A DNA stretch of 64,000 nt from Arcicella aurantiaca (GTDB lineage: Bacteria > Bacteroidota > Bacteroidia > Cytophagales > Spirosomataceae), in assembly GCF_003148625.1 (NCBI RefSeq), contig NZ_QGGO01000014.1, positions 96,643-160,642 on the forward strand, given 5' to 3'. The notes beneath the pieces were generated by a model that did no database searches, was not told the origin of the DNA, and worked only from the letters and a program-made list of their open reading frames with translations. Shown here one piece after another: positions 17,603 through 26,074 of this stretch; the first letter of the stretch is position 1, and each line of letters opens with the position of its first letter. The translations under genes and the position numbers were made by a program.

Positions 17603-19813
17603 ATGTTCAAAAAATCCCAACTCTTTATTTCCTTAATTGCCTTCACTTGTACCAATTATTTTGTGCAAGCCCAGCAAAATGTTACCATTCCGATTGAAAC
17701 CGCTAAAAATTCATTAGTCTTACAAACTGATAAGGATAATCGTTTAGGAATTGTTCATTTTGGAAAAAAATTACTTAAAACTTCCGACAATGCCCTTATC
17801 TCGCAAGAGTTGCGTTACAATGACTCAAACGCAGGAATTTATAACTCTCCGTACACGCCAAGCGGAACTTGGAATTTGGTAGAACCTGCCATTCAAATAA
17901 CGCACGCAGATGGAAATTCGTCTTTGGAATTAAAATATGTGAGTCATCAAACCATAAAAATCGATGATAACGTAACGCAAACCAATATTTTATTGAAAGA
18001 CCCCAATTATCCTGTTGAAGTAACGCTTTGTTATAAAGTTTATGCCAAAGAAAATGTAATTGAGCAATGGAGTTTAATAAAACATCAGGAGAAAAAGAAC
18101 ATTTTGATGCAAAAATATGCTTCGGCAAATATGTATTTCTCGGCTGATAATTACGTGTTACATCATTATCATGGTGGTTGGGCTGAAGAAATGAAAACCG
18201 AAGAAACCCTTTTGACAGCAGGGATTAAAACTTTGGATTCAAAATTAGGAACAAGAGCCAATTTATTTCAACCACCAACTTTTATGCTTTCATTCGACCG
18301 TCAGGCTACTGAAGATGAAGGTAAGGTAATGTTAGGAACGTTAGCTTGGTCAGGTAATTTCAAAATTGATTTTGAAGTTGATTCTTATCATAATTTAAGA
18401 TTATTGGCAGGTATTAACCCTCACGCTTCTGAATATTCTCTTGCTCCAAATCAAGAATTTAAAACACCGTCATTTATTTCTACTTTTTCAGATAATGGAA
18501 AAGGCGAAGCCAGTAGAAATATGCACAATTGGGCAAGAAAATATCGAATTTTAGACGGTGAAGGTTCAAGATTAACACTTTTAAACAACTGGGAAGCCAC
18601 TTATTTCGACTTTGATGAACAAAAATTAACAGGTTTATTTAAAGATGGTAAAAAATTAGGCGTTGATTTATTTTTATTAGATGATGGTTGGTTTGCCAAT
18701 AAATATCCAAGAAATGGCGATGTGGCAGGTTTGGGAGATTGGCAAGAAAACCGCAAAAAATTACCGAATGGCATTGGTTATTTAATGAAAGAAGCTACCA
18801 AAGCAGGGATAAAATTTGGTATTTGGGTAGAACCAGAAATGGTAAATCCAAAATCAGAATTGTATGAACAACACAAAGATTGGGTAATTCGTGAGCCTGA
18901 ACGACCAGAACATTATTTCAGAAATCAATTACCACTTGATTTGTCGAACCCAGAAGTTCAAGATTTTGTATTCGGGGTTTTGGATAATTTATTCACCAAA
19001 AATCCAGATTTAGCCTTCATTAAGTGGGATTGTAACGCCGTAACTTATAATGCACATTCTATGTATTTGCAAAAACAAGGTTTGCCACAAACGCATTTGT
19101 ACGTTGAATATGTAAAAGGTTTATACAAAGTTTTGGAAAGAATTAGAACTAAATTTCCAAAAGTACCAATGATGCTTTGCTCAGGCGGAGGCGGACGTGT
19201 GGACTACGAAGCATTAAAATATTTTACAGAATTTTGGTTGAGCGACAATACCGACCCAATAGAAAGAATTTTTATTCAATGGGAAAACTCCTATTTTTAT
19301 CCTGCCATTGCTCATTGTAACCACATTACAGATTGGAGTAAAGTAGGCTTAAAATTCAGAACTGATGTTGCCATGATGGGCAAAATGGGCTACGATATTG
19401 TGGTTAGTCAATTGACGGAGAAAGAGCTTGAATTTAGTCAGAAAGCTTTAGAAAATTACAAAAGAATTAACCCTGTTATTTGGAAAGGCAATCTTTATCG
19501 TTTGCAAAACCCTTGGGAAAAACCATTTGCATCGGTCAATTTTTGTAATGAAAATCAAGACCACGCAGTGATGTTTAATTATCTGACAACCAATAGATTT
19601 GACACAGGTTATAATCCAATGCCAATCAAATTAAAAGGATTATCGCCAACTAAAAAATATAGTGTTAAAGAAATTAATCTTTTCCCAGGAACAACATCAA
19701 CCCTAAAAGCGGACTTAGTTTACACAGGAGATTATTTGATGACCATTGGCATCAATCCAGAATTGAGCGGACGTAGAAGTAGTGTAATTTTAGAGTTTAC
19801 AGAAGTGAAATAA
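17603..19813 (+). CDS. Secreted alpha-galactosidase, GH36
   Basis: This is a full-length GH36 enzyme (736 aa). An N-terminal signal peptide is best read from MFKKSQLFISLIAF at 17603; an in-frame ATG at 17582 would add seven residues. Domain order: N-terminal beta-sandwich (about 25-310), catalytic barrel (about 310-640), C-terminal beta domain. Catalytic motifs are LFLLDDGWF, GIWVEPEMVNP, FIKWDCN (nucleophile Asp, residue 476) and WLSDNTDPIER (acid/base Asp, residue 548). It releases terminal alpha-galactose from oligosaccharides or galactomannan side chains. It is flanked by palindromic repeats and has no obvious operon partner. Confidence 0.95.
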   Translation: MFKKSQLFISLIAFTCTNYFVQAQQNVTIPIETAKNSLVLQTDKDNRLGIVHFGKKLLKTSDNALISQELRYNDSNAGIYNSPYTPSGTWNLVEPAIQITHADGNSSLELKYVSHQTIKIDDNVTQTNILLKDPNYPVEVTLCYKVYAKENVIEQWSLIKHQEKKNILMQKYASANMYFSADNYVLHHYHGGWAEEMKTEETLLTAGIKTLDSKLGTRANLFQPPTFMLSFDRQATEDEGKVMLGTLAWSGNFKIDFEVDSYHNLRLLAGINPHASEYSLAPNQEFKTPSFISTFSDNGKGEASRNMHNWARKYRILDGEGSRLTLLNNWEATYFDFDEQKLTGLFKDGKKLGVDLFLLDDGWFANKYPRNGDVAGLGDWQENRKKLPNGIGYLMKEATKAGIKFGIWVEPEMVNPKSELYEQHKDWVIREPERPEHYFRNQLPLDLSNPEVQDFVFGVLDNLFTKNPDLAFIKWDCNAVTYNAHSMYLQKQGLPQTHLYVEYVKGLYKVLERIRTKFPKVPMMLCSGGGGRVDYEALKYFTEFWLSDNTDPIERIFIQWENSYFYPAIAHCNHITDWSKVGLKFRTDVAMMGKMGYDIVVSQLTEKELEFSQKALENYKRINPVIWKGNLYRLQNPWEKPFASVNFCNENQDHAVMFNYLTTNRFDTGYNPMPIKLKGLSPTKKYSVKEINLFPGTTSTLKADLVYTGDYLMTIGINPELSGRRSSVILEFTEVK

Positions 19814-19822
19814 AATATTTGT

Positions 19823-20049
19823 CTGAACTATGATTTTTGAGATTTAATGATATTAGGATTTTCAAAAAAACAATCTTAAAATCAGGGAATCAAACAAATC
19901 ATAGTTCAGATAAGATTAATAACACAAATTGAACTATGATTTATAGGATTTAAGGATAATAAGATTTTCAAAAAACAATCTTAAAATCTCTCAATCAAAT
20001 AAATCATAGTTCAGATTAAAATCATTCAATCAAACAAATCATAGTTCAG
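19823..20049. repeat. Tandem hairpin repeats with CTGAACTATGATTT ends
   Basis: Unit 1 (19823-19909) starts CTGAACTATGATTT and ends with its complement AAATCATAGTTCAG. Unit 2 (19929-20014) has the same ends (first base T) and a similar interior (ATTTTCAAAAAACAATCTTAAAATC). A third partial copy (20015-20049) duplicates only the right arm. This explains most of the 312-bp gap after the GH36 gene. Confidence 0.85.
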
Positions 20050-20125
20050 ATTAAATATTTGACAGATTAGTATTTTATCTTTAATTTTATAAATCCTACG
20101 AAAATCTTTAACGCTTTATCGAATT

Positions 20126-20536
20126 ATGCAACTTTCGCTCGTTTCTGAAATGCCCGAATTAGAAAAGAAAATATTCTTGGATATTTATGCCAAGGTGTAT
20201 TTCGATACTCGCAGAAATCGTCCAAGATTAAAAACACTTGAAGGGCAAACCATTCCATGCGATTTAAAAATTGGTTGTCCTGCCAAAATGATTTCGGATT
20301 TTCCAGAAGGCACAATTTATAAATTAGATGCACGTTTAATTCAGAAAAACGGAAGACGACCCTACTTTCTCACCATCAACAAAAACAAGGTACAACGTGC
20401 TATTGAATTTTTCGACCATAATTTACAAGTTCAAAAAGGCTTAAAACTTGAACAAAAAGCCAAGAAAATTACGTTTGAAAAAATCAAAAAAGCCAAAGAA
20501 CCTACCAAAATTTTAGAAGAAATTTCGATTTTTTGA
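20126..20536 (+). CDS. Hypothetical protein, 136 aa
   Basis: I do not recognise a family. The protein has no signal peptide or membrane segment. The N-terminal half (about 15-90) reads like a small beta-rich domain (DIYAKVYFDTRRNRPRLKTL, CDLKIGCPAKMI, YFLTINKNKVQRAIEFF), and the C-terminus (about 100-130) is a Lys-rich helix. Codon use resembles the neighbours. It stands alone between two repeat-filled gaps on the same strand as the PD40-OmpA genes. It could be a small nucleic-acid-binding or regulatory protein because of its basic character, but that is only a guess. Confidence 0.7.
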   Translation: MQLSLVSEMPELEKKIFLDIYAKVYFDTRRNRPRLKTLEGQTIPCDLKIGCPAKMISDFPEGTIYKLDARLIQKNGRRPYFLTINKNKVQRAIEFFDHNLQVQKGLKLEQKAKKITFEKIKKAKEPTKILEEISIF

Positions 20537-20646
20537 GTTCTCGAAAGTTTATGAGTTCATAGTGAATGAGTCTATGATTAAGCTAATTGACAACAATTAA
20601 AACAAAGCTACTCATAATTCGACAACTCATTCATAATAAACTCATT
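20535..20646. repeat. Inverted ATGAGT-type arms
   Basis: The left arm (about 20535-20571: ATGAGTTCATAGTGAATGAG) and the right arm (about 20608-20646: ACTCATTCATAATAAACTCA) are approximate inverted copies filling the gap before the first PD40-OmpA gene. Confidence 0.55.
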
Positions 20647-20656
20647 AACCCAGAAT

Positions 20657-22669
20657 ATGAGATTTACCATAGCTCTTTTATTATTAATCATTTCCTTACA
20701 AACAACCGCTCAAAAAACCTTCTGGGCAAGCCGTGTTATTGCCTTTTCATCTGAATATTCCGACGCAAATACCACCAAAGAAAACAAAGCCATTCAAGCA
20801 TTAGGAAAGCCCAACAAACTTCCCCTTTTTGGGCAGAGTGTATGTGCGTGGCAACCCATGACACAAGAAAGTCCATTGGAAGAATTCTTAATCGTTGGTT
20901 TTGATACCTTAATGCCAATCAAACAAGTGGCTATTGCAGAAAACTTTGGGCAAGGTTGTATCGTAAGAATTGAAGCTTTTGATGAATTTGATAATTTAAA
21001 AACACTTTGGGTCAATAAAAATATGCCAACCAATGAAGTTGGAAGAATGGCGAATCTCGTTTTATCTAAATTAACGCCGTTTAAAGTTCGAGGAATAAAA
21101 ATTGTTCTAAATACAAATAGAGTAAAAGGTTGGAATCAAATTGACGCCATTGCCATTTCTCAGTCAGATGTACCCATCAAAGCGAGTATAAACTTAGCAA
21201 AAAATCTTCCTGCCGAAATTATTAAAGAAAATTTGGGTGAAAATGTGAACTCTGCCTATCGTGAAATTGCCCCAGTGATTTCTCCAGATGGAAAAACCTT
21301 GTATTACACTCGCTGGAAACATCCCGAAAACTTAGGGACAGGAAAAAATCAAGACGTCTGGTTTTCAGAAATTCAAAAAGACGGAAAATGGGGATTAGCC
21401 AAGCCAATGGGCGAACCAATCAACAATACAGAACACAACGCCATTTGTGCCATTTCTCCCGACGGAAAAACCATTTTGCTCAATAACGTTTATTTGAGAG
21501 ACGGCTCAATGGCAAAAGGTGTTTCCATGTCAACGAAAACGCCAACAGGTTGGGCATTTCCGAAGCCAATAAATATCAAAAACTTTAGAAATAAATCTGA
21601 ATATGCAGAATATAGTTTTTCTCCTAATGGTCGAGTTTTGATTCTAACAGGTCAATTCGCTGAAACACAAGGAGGTAAAGATATTTATGTTTCATTTTTA
21701 CAACCTGACGGCACTTGGGCAGAACCCAAAAATTTAGGAAAAAAAATCAACACTGCCGAAGAAGAAAGCACTCCATTTGTAGCCGCTGATGGCAAAACGC
21801 TTTATTTTTCCACAAAAGGTTTGAGTGGTTATGGCAACAATGATATTTTCTTGAGCAGAAGATTAGACGACACTTGGATGAATTGGTCAGAACCTGAAAA
21901 TTTAGGTTCTGTCATTAATACACCTGAGTGGGACGGATATTTTTCAATCTCCGCCATTGGTGATTATGCCTTTTTTAGCTCACAAGAAAATGCTATTGGC
22001 GAAGAAGATATTTTTAAATTACGTGTTCCAGAATCAATTAAACCAAGTGCTGTTGTTCAAGTAACTGGTGGGGTTTATAACAAAGTAGATAACAAACCGA
22101 TTTCTGCCAAAATTAATGTTCAATCATTGACTGATAAAGATACCGTTTGTGTTACTTATGACCCTCTGACGGGAGATTATAAAATGATGCTTCCTTCTAA
22201 ACAGAGCTACACGATTTCGGCATCAAAAAAGGGTTTTATGGCTGTTTCTGAACCTTTAGATTTTACAAAAGACAATAACTTTAAAGAAGTAAAAAAGAAT
22301 ATTTATTTACTTCCGATTGAAGCAGGACAGAAAATGACACTCAATAGTGTTTTCTTCGCTCAAAGTAAAGCCGAAATTTTAGACAATTCTTTTCCAGAAT
22401 TAGATAGAATAATCAAAGTAATGGAAGAAAATCCAACAATGGAAATCATGTTGGAAGGACACACTGATAATCAAGGAGATTGGAACGAAAACTTGCTATT
22501 ATCAAAACAAAGAGTTGAAGAAGTGAAGAAATATTTAGCGGCAGGAGGAATAAATATAAAAAGAGTGCAAACTCAGGGATACGGCTCAACAAGACCAATT
22601 TCAAGTAATAATTCAGAAGAAAAAAGAAAATTAAATAGACGTGTAGAAGTAACAATTGTTAAGAATTAA
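20657..22669 (+). CDS. PD40 beta-propeller / OmpA-family outer-membrane protein (copy 1)
   Basis: This 670-aa protein has a signal peptide (MRFTIALLLLIISLQTTAQ) and an N-terminal domain (about 20-175) with paired cysteines and the line KAIQALGKPNKLP. PD40/WD40-like blades follow (about 205-455: ISPDGKTLYYTR, ISPDGKTILLNN, FSPNGRVLILTG, AADGKTLYFSTKG), then a carboxypeptidase-regulatory-like beta domain (about 470-555). The C-terminal OmpA domain (about 560-670) has EGHTDNQGDW and LNRRVEV, so it binds peptidoglycan. Likely a periplasmic or outer-membrane-anchored envelope protein; many Bacteroidota relatives partner gliding or secretion machines. A close paralog follows. Confidence 0.9.
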   Translation: MRFTIALLLLIISLQTTAQKTFWASRVIAFSSEYSDANTTKENKAIQALGKPNKLPLFGQSVCAWQPMTQESPLEEFLIVGFDTLMPIKQVAIAENFGQGCIVRIEAFDEFDNLKTLWVNKNMPTNEVGRMANLVLSKLTPFKVRGIKIVLNTNRVKGWNQIDAIAISQSDVPIKASINLAKNLPAEIIKENLGENVNSAYREIAPVISPDGKTLYYTRWKHPENLGTGKNQDVWFSEIQKDGKWGLAKPMGEPINNTEHNAICAISPDGKTILLNNVYLRDGSMAKGVSMSTKTPTGWAFPKPINIKNFRNKSEYAEYSFSPNGRVLILTGQFAETQGGKDIYVSFLQPDGTWAEPKNLGKKINTAEEESTPFVAADGKTLYFSTKGLSGYGNNDIFLSRRLDDTWMNWSEPENLGSVINTPEWDGYFSISAIGDYAFFSSQENAIGEEDIFKLRVPESIKPSAVVQVTGGVYNKVDNKPISAKINVQSLTDKDTVCVTYDPLTGDYKMMLPSKQSYTISASKKGFMAVSEPLDFTKDNNFKEVKKNIYLLPIEAGQKMTLNSVFFAQSKAEILDNSFPELDRIIKVMEENPTMEIMLEGHTDNQGDWNENLLLSKQRVEEVKKYLAAGGINIKRVQTQGYGSTRPISSNNSEEKRKLNRRVEVTIVKN

Positions 22670-22765
22670 GTAAGTGTTGAGATTTACGTGGTATGCCATT
22701 GCCTTACCAAAGTGTAATCATCAAAGGATTGCACAATACACTAAATCCAAACACCTATTTTTACA
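22670..22765. repeat. Inverted heptad-type arms
   Basis: TAAGTGTTGAGATTTACGTG (about 22670) faces CACTAAATCCAAACACCTA (about 22738-22757), its approximate reverse complement. The remainder of the 259-bp gap to 22928 shows nothing clear. Confidence 0.5.
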
Positions 22766-22928
22766 GTTTAGTAATAATTGGAAAAACACCCAAATAAGTC
22801 AGGAATAGAACATTTTTTTTGCGTTTCATTAACAATCTCTCATCAAATTACAAAAAGGCGAAATACTAATTAAAACCCTTTTTAGAAAACGGTATCATTT
22901 TTGTAATTGAGGAATTAACCTTATTTCC

Positions 22929-24965
22929 ATGTTATCAATGTTCAAAAAATCCGCCGCCTTTTTGTTCTTCTTTCAGCTTATTATTTTCCCAACATTTTCC
23001 CAAAAAGTTTGTTGGGCGAGTAAAGTATTAGAATTTTCATCTGAAAGGGTCATTCCTTTTCAAACTACCGAATACAAAGCAATTCAAGCATTAGGAAAAC
23101 CTAATGTTCTCCCCAATATCTCAGAAAGTACTGCCGCTTGGCAACCTTCACAACCCGATAGTCCAAGTGCAGAATACATCACGGTTGCCTTTGATACGCT
23201 CATGCCTATCAGACAAGTTGCCGTTGCCGAAAACTTTGGTCAAGGTTGTATTGAAAAAATCTTAGCAATAGACTCAAAAAATAATGTTTATACACTTTAT
23301 CAAACTCCCGAAAATCAGATTAATGAGATAAAAGATAAAGGTAAAATGTTGAACGTCATTCTCTCAGAAATGACTACTTACAGCATCAAAGCCATTAAAT
23401 TAATCCTTAATACCGAAAAAATTAAAGGACCAAACCAAATTGATGCCATTGGGATTTCTGATTCTACTGAACCCATCAAAGCAGTTATTAGAGTAGCAGC
23501 CGATGCCCCAAAAGAAGTTTACCGAGAGAATTTAGGTAAAGGTGTAAATTCAAGACATCAAGAATTTGCTCCAGTAATTTCAAGTGATGGTAAAACCCTT
23601 TTTTATACCCGTAATTATCTAAGTATGTTTGGTAAAGAAAAAGACCAAGATGTTTGGTTTAGCGTACAAGATAAAAATGGAAATTGGGTAAAATCAAAAA
23701 ATATTGGTTATCCAATCAATAATGAAGATAAAAATGCCGTGTTTGCGGTTTCTGCCGATGGAAGAGAAATCCTATTAATGAACAAATACAACAAAGATGG
23801 AAAATTATCTCCCGGAATTTCACGCTCATTTAGAACACGGGCAGGTTGGGCATATCCAGAAGAAATAAAGATTGACAATTACTATAATCAAAGTCCAAAT
23901 GCTGAATATGCAATTTCACCTGATGGAAGAGTAATGGTAATGTCAATTCAACGAAAAAATACAGTTGGAAAAAGAGACTTATATGTTTCTTTCAAAAAGG
24001 AAAACACCAATTGGTCTGAACCAATTAGTATGGGAAGACAAATAAATACGGTTGAACATGAAGTAACGCCTTTTATTGCGGCAGATGGAAAAACGCTTTA
24101 TTTTTCCACAAGAGGTTTCCCTGGTTATGGAGATAACGATATTTTTAAAACACAAAGATTAGATGACACTTGGCAGTATTGGACAGAACCTGAAAACCTT
24201 GGTTCTGCCATAAATACACCAAATTGGGATGGATACTTCACGCTTCCAGCCTCTGGAGAGTATGCTTATATCTGCTCTATAAATGCAGCAAAAAAAGAAG
24301 ATATTTATAAATTAGAATTACCTAAAACTGCAAAACCAGAGCCTGTGGCTATTATTTCAGGAGATATTTTAACGACTACGGACAAAAAGCCAGTTGAAGC
24401 CGTTTTGACGATGACTCCACAAAATGATAAATTAAAGCCCGAAGTAAAAAAATATGACCCTGCAACGGGTTCATTTAGTTTTGTCGTGCCTTTGAAAGAA
24501 ATTTACAATTTTGTTCCGTATGCAAAAGGATATTTAGCCATCAATGAAACGGTTGATTTGTCGAAAGAAATATCTTACCGAGAAATCAAAAAAGACTTTT
24601 ATTTAATGCCTTTGGAAGTAGGAAATAAAGGAGTTTTGAACAGTTTTACCTTTGAACAAGGCGAATCACACCTACAAGCACCTGCCTTGAAAGATTTGGA
24701 TAGAATAGTGCAAGCAATGAATGATTTTCCGACTTTGGAGATACTTTTTGAAGGACATACTGATAATCAGGGCGACTTCCAACTAAACCTAAAATTATCA
24801 GAAGAACGAGTAGAAGAAGTTAAAAACTACCTGATTTCTAAAGGGATAGCTTCCGAGAGGGTTACCACGAAAGGTTGGGGACAAACTCGCCCAATTGCCA
24901 GCAATGCTACCGAAGAACGCCGTCGTTTAAATCGTCGTGTAGAGTTTACAATTACGAAAAAATAG
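22929..24965 (+). CDS. PD40 beta-propeller / OmpA-family outer-membrane protein (copy 2)
   Basis: This 678-aa paralog of the preceding gene has the same architecture: signal peptide (MFKKSAAFLFFFQLIIFPTFS), N-terminal domain with KAIQALGKPNVLP, PD40 blades (ISSDGKTLFYTRN, ISPDGRVMVMS, AADGKTLYFSTRG), a beta-sandwich linker and a C-terminal OmpA domain (FEGHTDNQGDFQ, LNRRVEFTITKK). An in-frame ATG at 22938 is an alternative start. The two genes are a tandem duplication that has diverged throughout. Both face the same way, with a 259-bp gap, so they may be expressed separately. Confidence 0.9.
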   Translation: MLSMFKKSAAFLFFFQLIIFPTFSQKVCWASKVLEFSSERVIPFQTTEYKAIQALGKPNVLPNISESTAAWQPSQPDSPSAEYITVAFDTLMPIRQVAVAENFGQGCIEKILAIDSKNNVYTLYQTPENQINEIKDKGKMLNVILSEMTTYSIKAIKLILNTEKIKGPNQIDAIGISDSTEPIKAVIRVAADAPKEVYRENLGKGVNSRHQEFAPVISSDGKTLFYTRNYLSMFGKEKDQDVWFSVQDKNGNWVKSKNIGYPINNEDKNAVFAVSADGREILLMNKYNKDGKLSPGISRSFRTRAGWAYPEEIKIDNYYNQSPNAEYAISPDGRVMVMSIQRKNTVGKRDLYVSFKKENTNWSEPISMGRQINTVEHEVTPFIAADGKTLYFSTRGFPGYGDNDIFKTQRLDDTWQYWTEPENLGSAINTPNWDGYFTLPASGEYAYICSINAAKKEDIYKLELPKTAKPEPVAIISGDILTTTDKKPVEAVLTMTPQNDKLKPEVKKYDPATGSFSFVVPLKEIYNFVPYAKGYLAINETVDLSKEISYREIKKDFYLMPLEVGNKGVLNSFTFEQGESHLQAPALKDLDRIVQAMNDFPTLEILFEGHTDNQGDFQLNLKLSEERVEEVKNYLISKGIASERVTTKGWGQTRPIASNATEERRRLNRRVEFTITKK

Positions 24966-25029
24966 ACCGTTTAATATTTTCAAATCAGATTCAGTCGGGT
25001 TAAATCGTGCTACATTAATAAAAATCAGC

Positions 25030-25037
25030 TATTTTTG
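25030..25037 (+). promoter_or_regulatory. Candidate -7 element for the polysaccharide locus
   Basis: TATTTTTG matches TAnnTTTG, 49 nt before the transketolase N-subunit start and after the stop of the PD40-OmpA gene. Confidence 0.45.
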
Positions 25038-25086
25038 TACTCGAATTACGTTTTTTTAATTCAAAAGAAGACGAACCCATCTCTGA

Positions 25087-25911
25087 ATGATAACCTCAAA
25101 GAACAATACCCTCAATTCTTTTGCAGACTTAAAAAAGTTGCAAAAGACCTTACGCCTCAGAATTCTCGAAATGTATTTTACAGCCAATGCAGGTCATATT
25201 GGTTGTTCATTGTCATGTGTTGATTTAATGATTGGTTCTTTGTTATCTCATAAACAAGATAATGAAGTTTTTCTACTCTCTAAAGGTCATGCTGCGGCAG
25301 CATTGTATGCTTGCTTAAATGAATCAGGAGAAATTTCAGACGAAGAATTAAAGACATTTTATAAAAACGGAACCGTACTTCCCGCTCACCCAGCTCCCAA
25401 TAAAATTGCAGGTATTCCATTTGCAACAGGTTCATTAGGACATGGTTTGCCAATCGCAACGGGAATTGCCCAAGCAAGCAAAATCCTTGAAAACGGCGAA
25501 TACACCTACGTTTTAATGTCAGACGGTGAAACCAATGAAGGTACAACTTGGGAAGCCGCTCATTATGCGGTTGCTAAAGGTTTAGACAATCTTATCGTGA
25601 TGGTTGACAAAAATGGCTTACAAGGATTTGGCAATACTGATGAAATTTTAGGCGTTTCTGCCGATAAAACAAAATGGGAAGCAATCGGCTTTGATGTTGT
25701 AGAATGTGACGGACATAATATCGAAGAAATTTACAATCAAATTGACTTGTTCAAAGCCAAAAAGAACGGTATTCCAAAATTATTAATTGCCAATACGACC
25801 AAAGGAAAAGGCGTTTCGTACATGGAAAATCGTATGGAATGGCATTACTTACCCATGAAACCAGAGCAGTTTGAAATTGCGATGAATGACGTAAATAACA
25901 ATTACGTTTAG
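25087..25911 (+). CDS. Transketolase-like N-terminal (TPP-binding) subunit
   Basis: This 274-aa protein covers only the pyrophosphate-binding domain of transketolase: FLLSKGHAAAALYA, TGSLGHGLPIATGIA and the ThDP motif SDGETNEGTTWEAA ending in DKNGLQGFG. Full-length transketolase is about 650 aa. The matching pyrimidine-binding half is encoded at 28154-29062, separated by an SDR-GT2 fusion gene. Together the pair should transfer a two-carbon (or related acyl) unit. In this sugar-nucleotide/glycosyltransferase context, it may build an unusual branched or ketose sugar for a surface glycan instead of serving the pentose phosphate pathway. Confidence 0.93.
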   Translation: MITSKNNTLNSFADLKKLQKTLRLRILEMYFTANAGHIGCSLSCVDLMIGSLLSHKQDNEVFLLSKGHAAAALYACLNESGEISDEELKTFYKNGTVLPAHPAPNKIAGIPFATGSLGHGLPIATGIAQASKILENGEYTYVLMSDGETNEGTTWEAAHYAVAKGLDNLIVMVDKNGLQGFGNTDEILGVSADKTKWEAIGFDVVECDGHNIEEIYNQIDLFKAKKNGIPKLLIANTTKGKGVSYMENRMEWHYLPMKPEQFEIAMNDVNNNYV

Positions 25912-26000
25912 CGTAATTAGGGGTTTGGATTTAGGCATTATCATTTTGCAGCCTAATCAATTGACTACAAGACTTTTATAAATCAAGTTTGTGTCGATTA
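25912..26000. repeat. Heptad-type DNA (TTAGGGGTTTGGATTTAGG)
   Basis: A short TTAGGGG/TTTAGGC arm at about 25917-25937 is followed by CATTATCATTTTGCAGCCTAATC. It is related to other gap repeats, but the inverted partner is weak. Confidence 0.4.
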
Positions 26001-26074
26001 TTTAAACCAAACCACTTATAGAGTTCAAAATCAAATTGCCCAAAATCACGTTTTCAAATCTTCAATAAATAAAA

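Noticed and set aside
25035..25223. 62-codon plus-strand frame before the transketolase subunit
   Set aside because: It overlaps the transketolase N gene out of frame and shows no family features.
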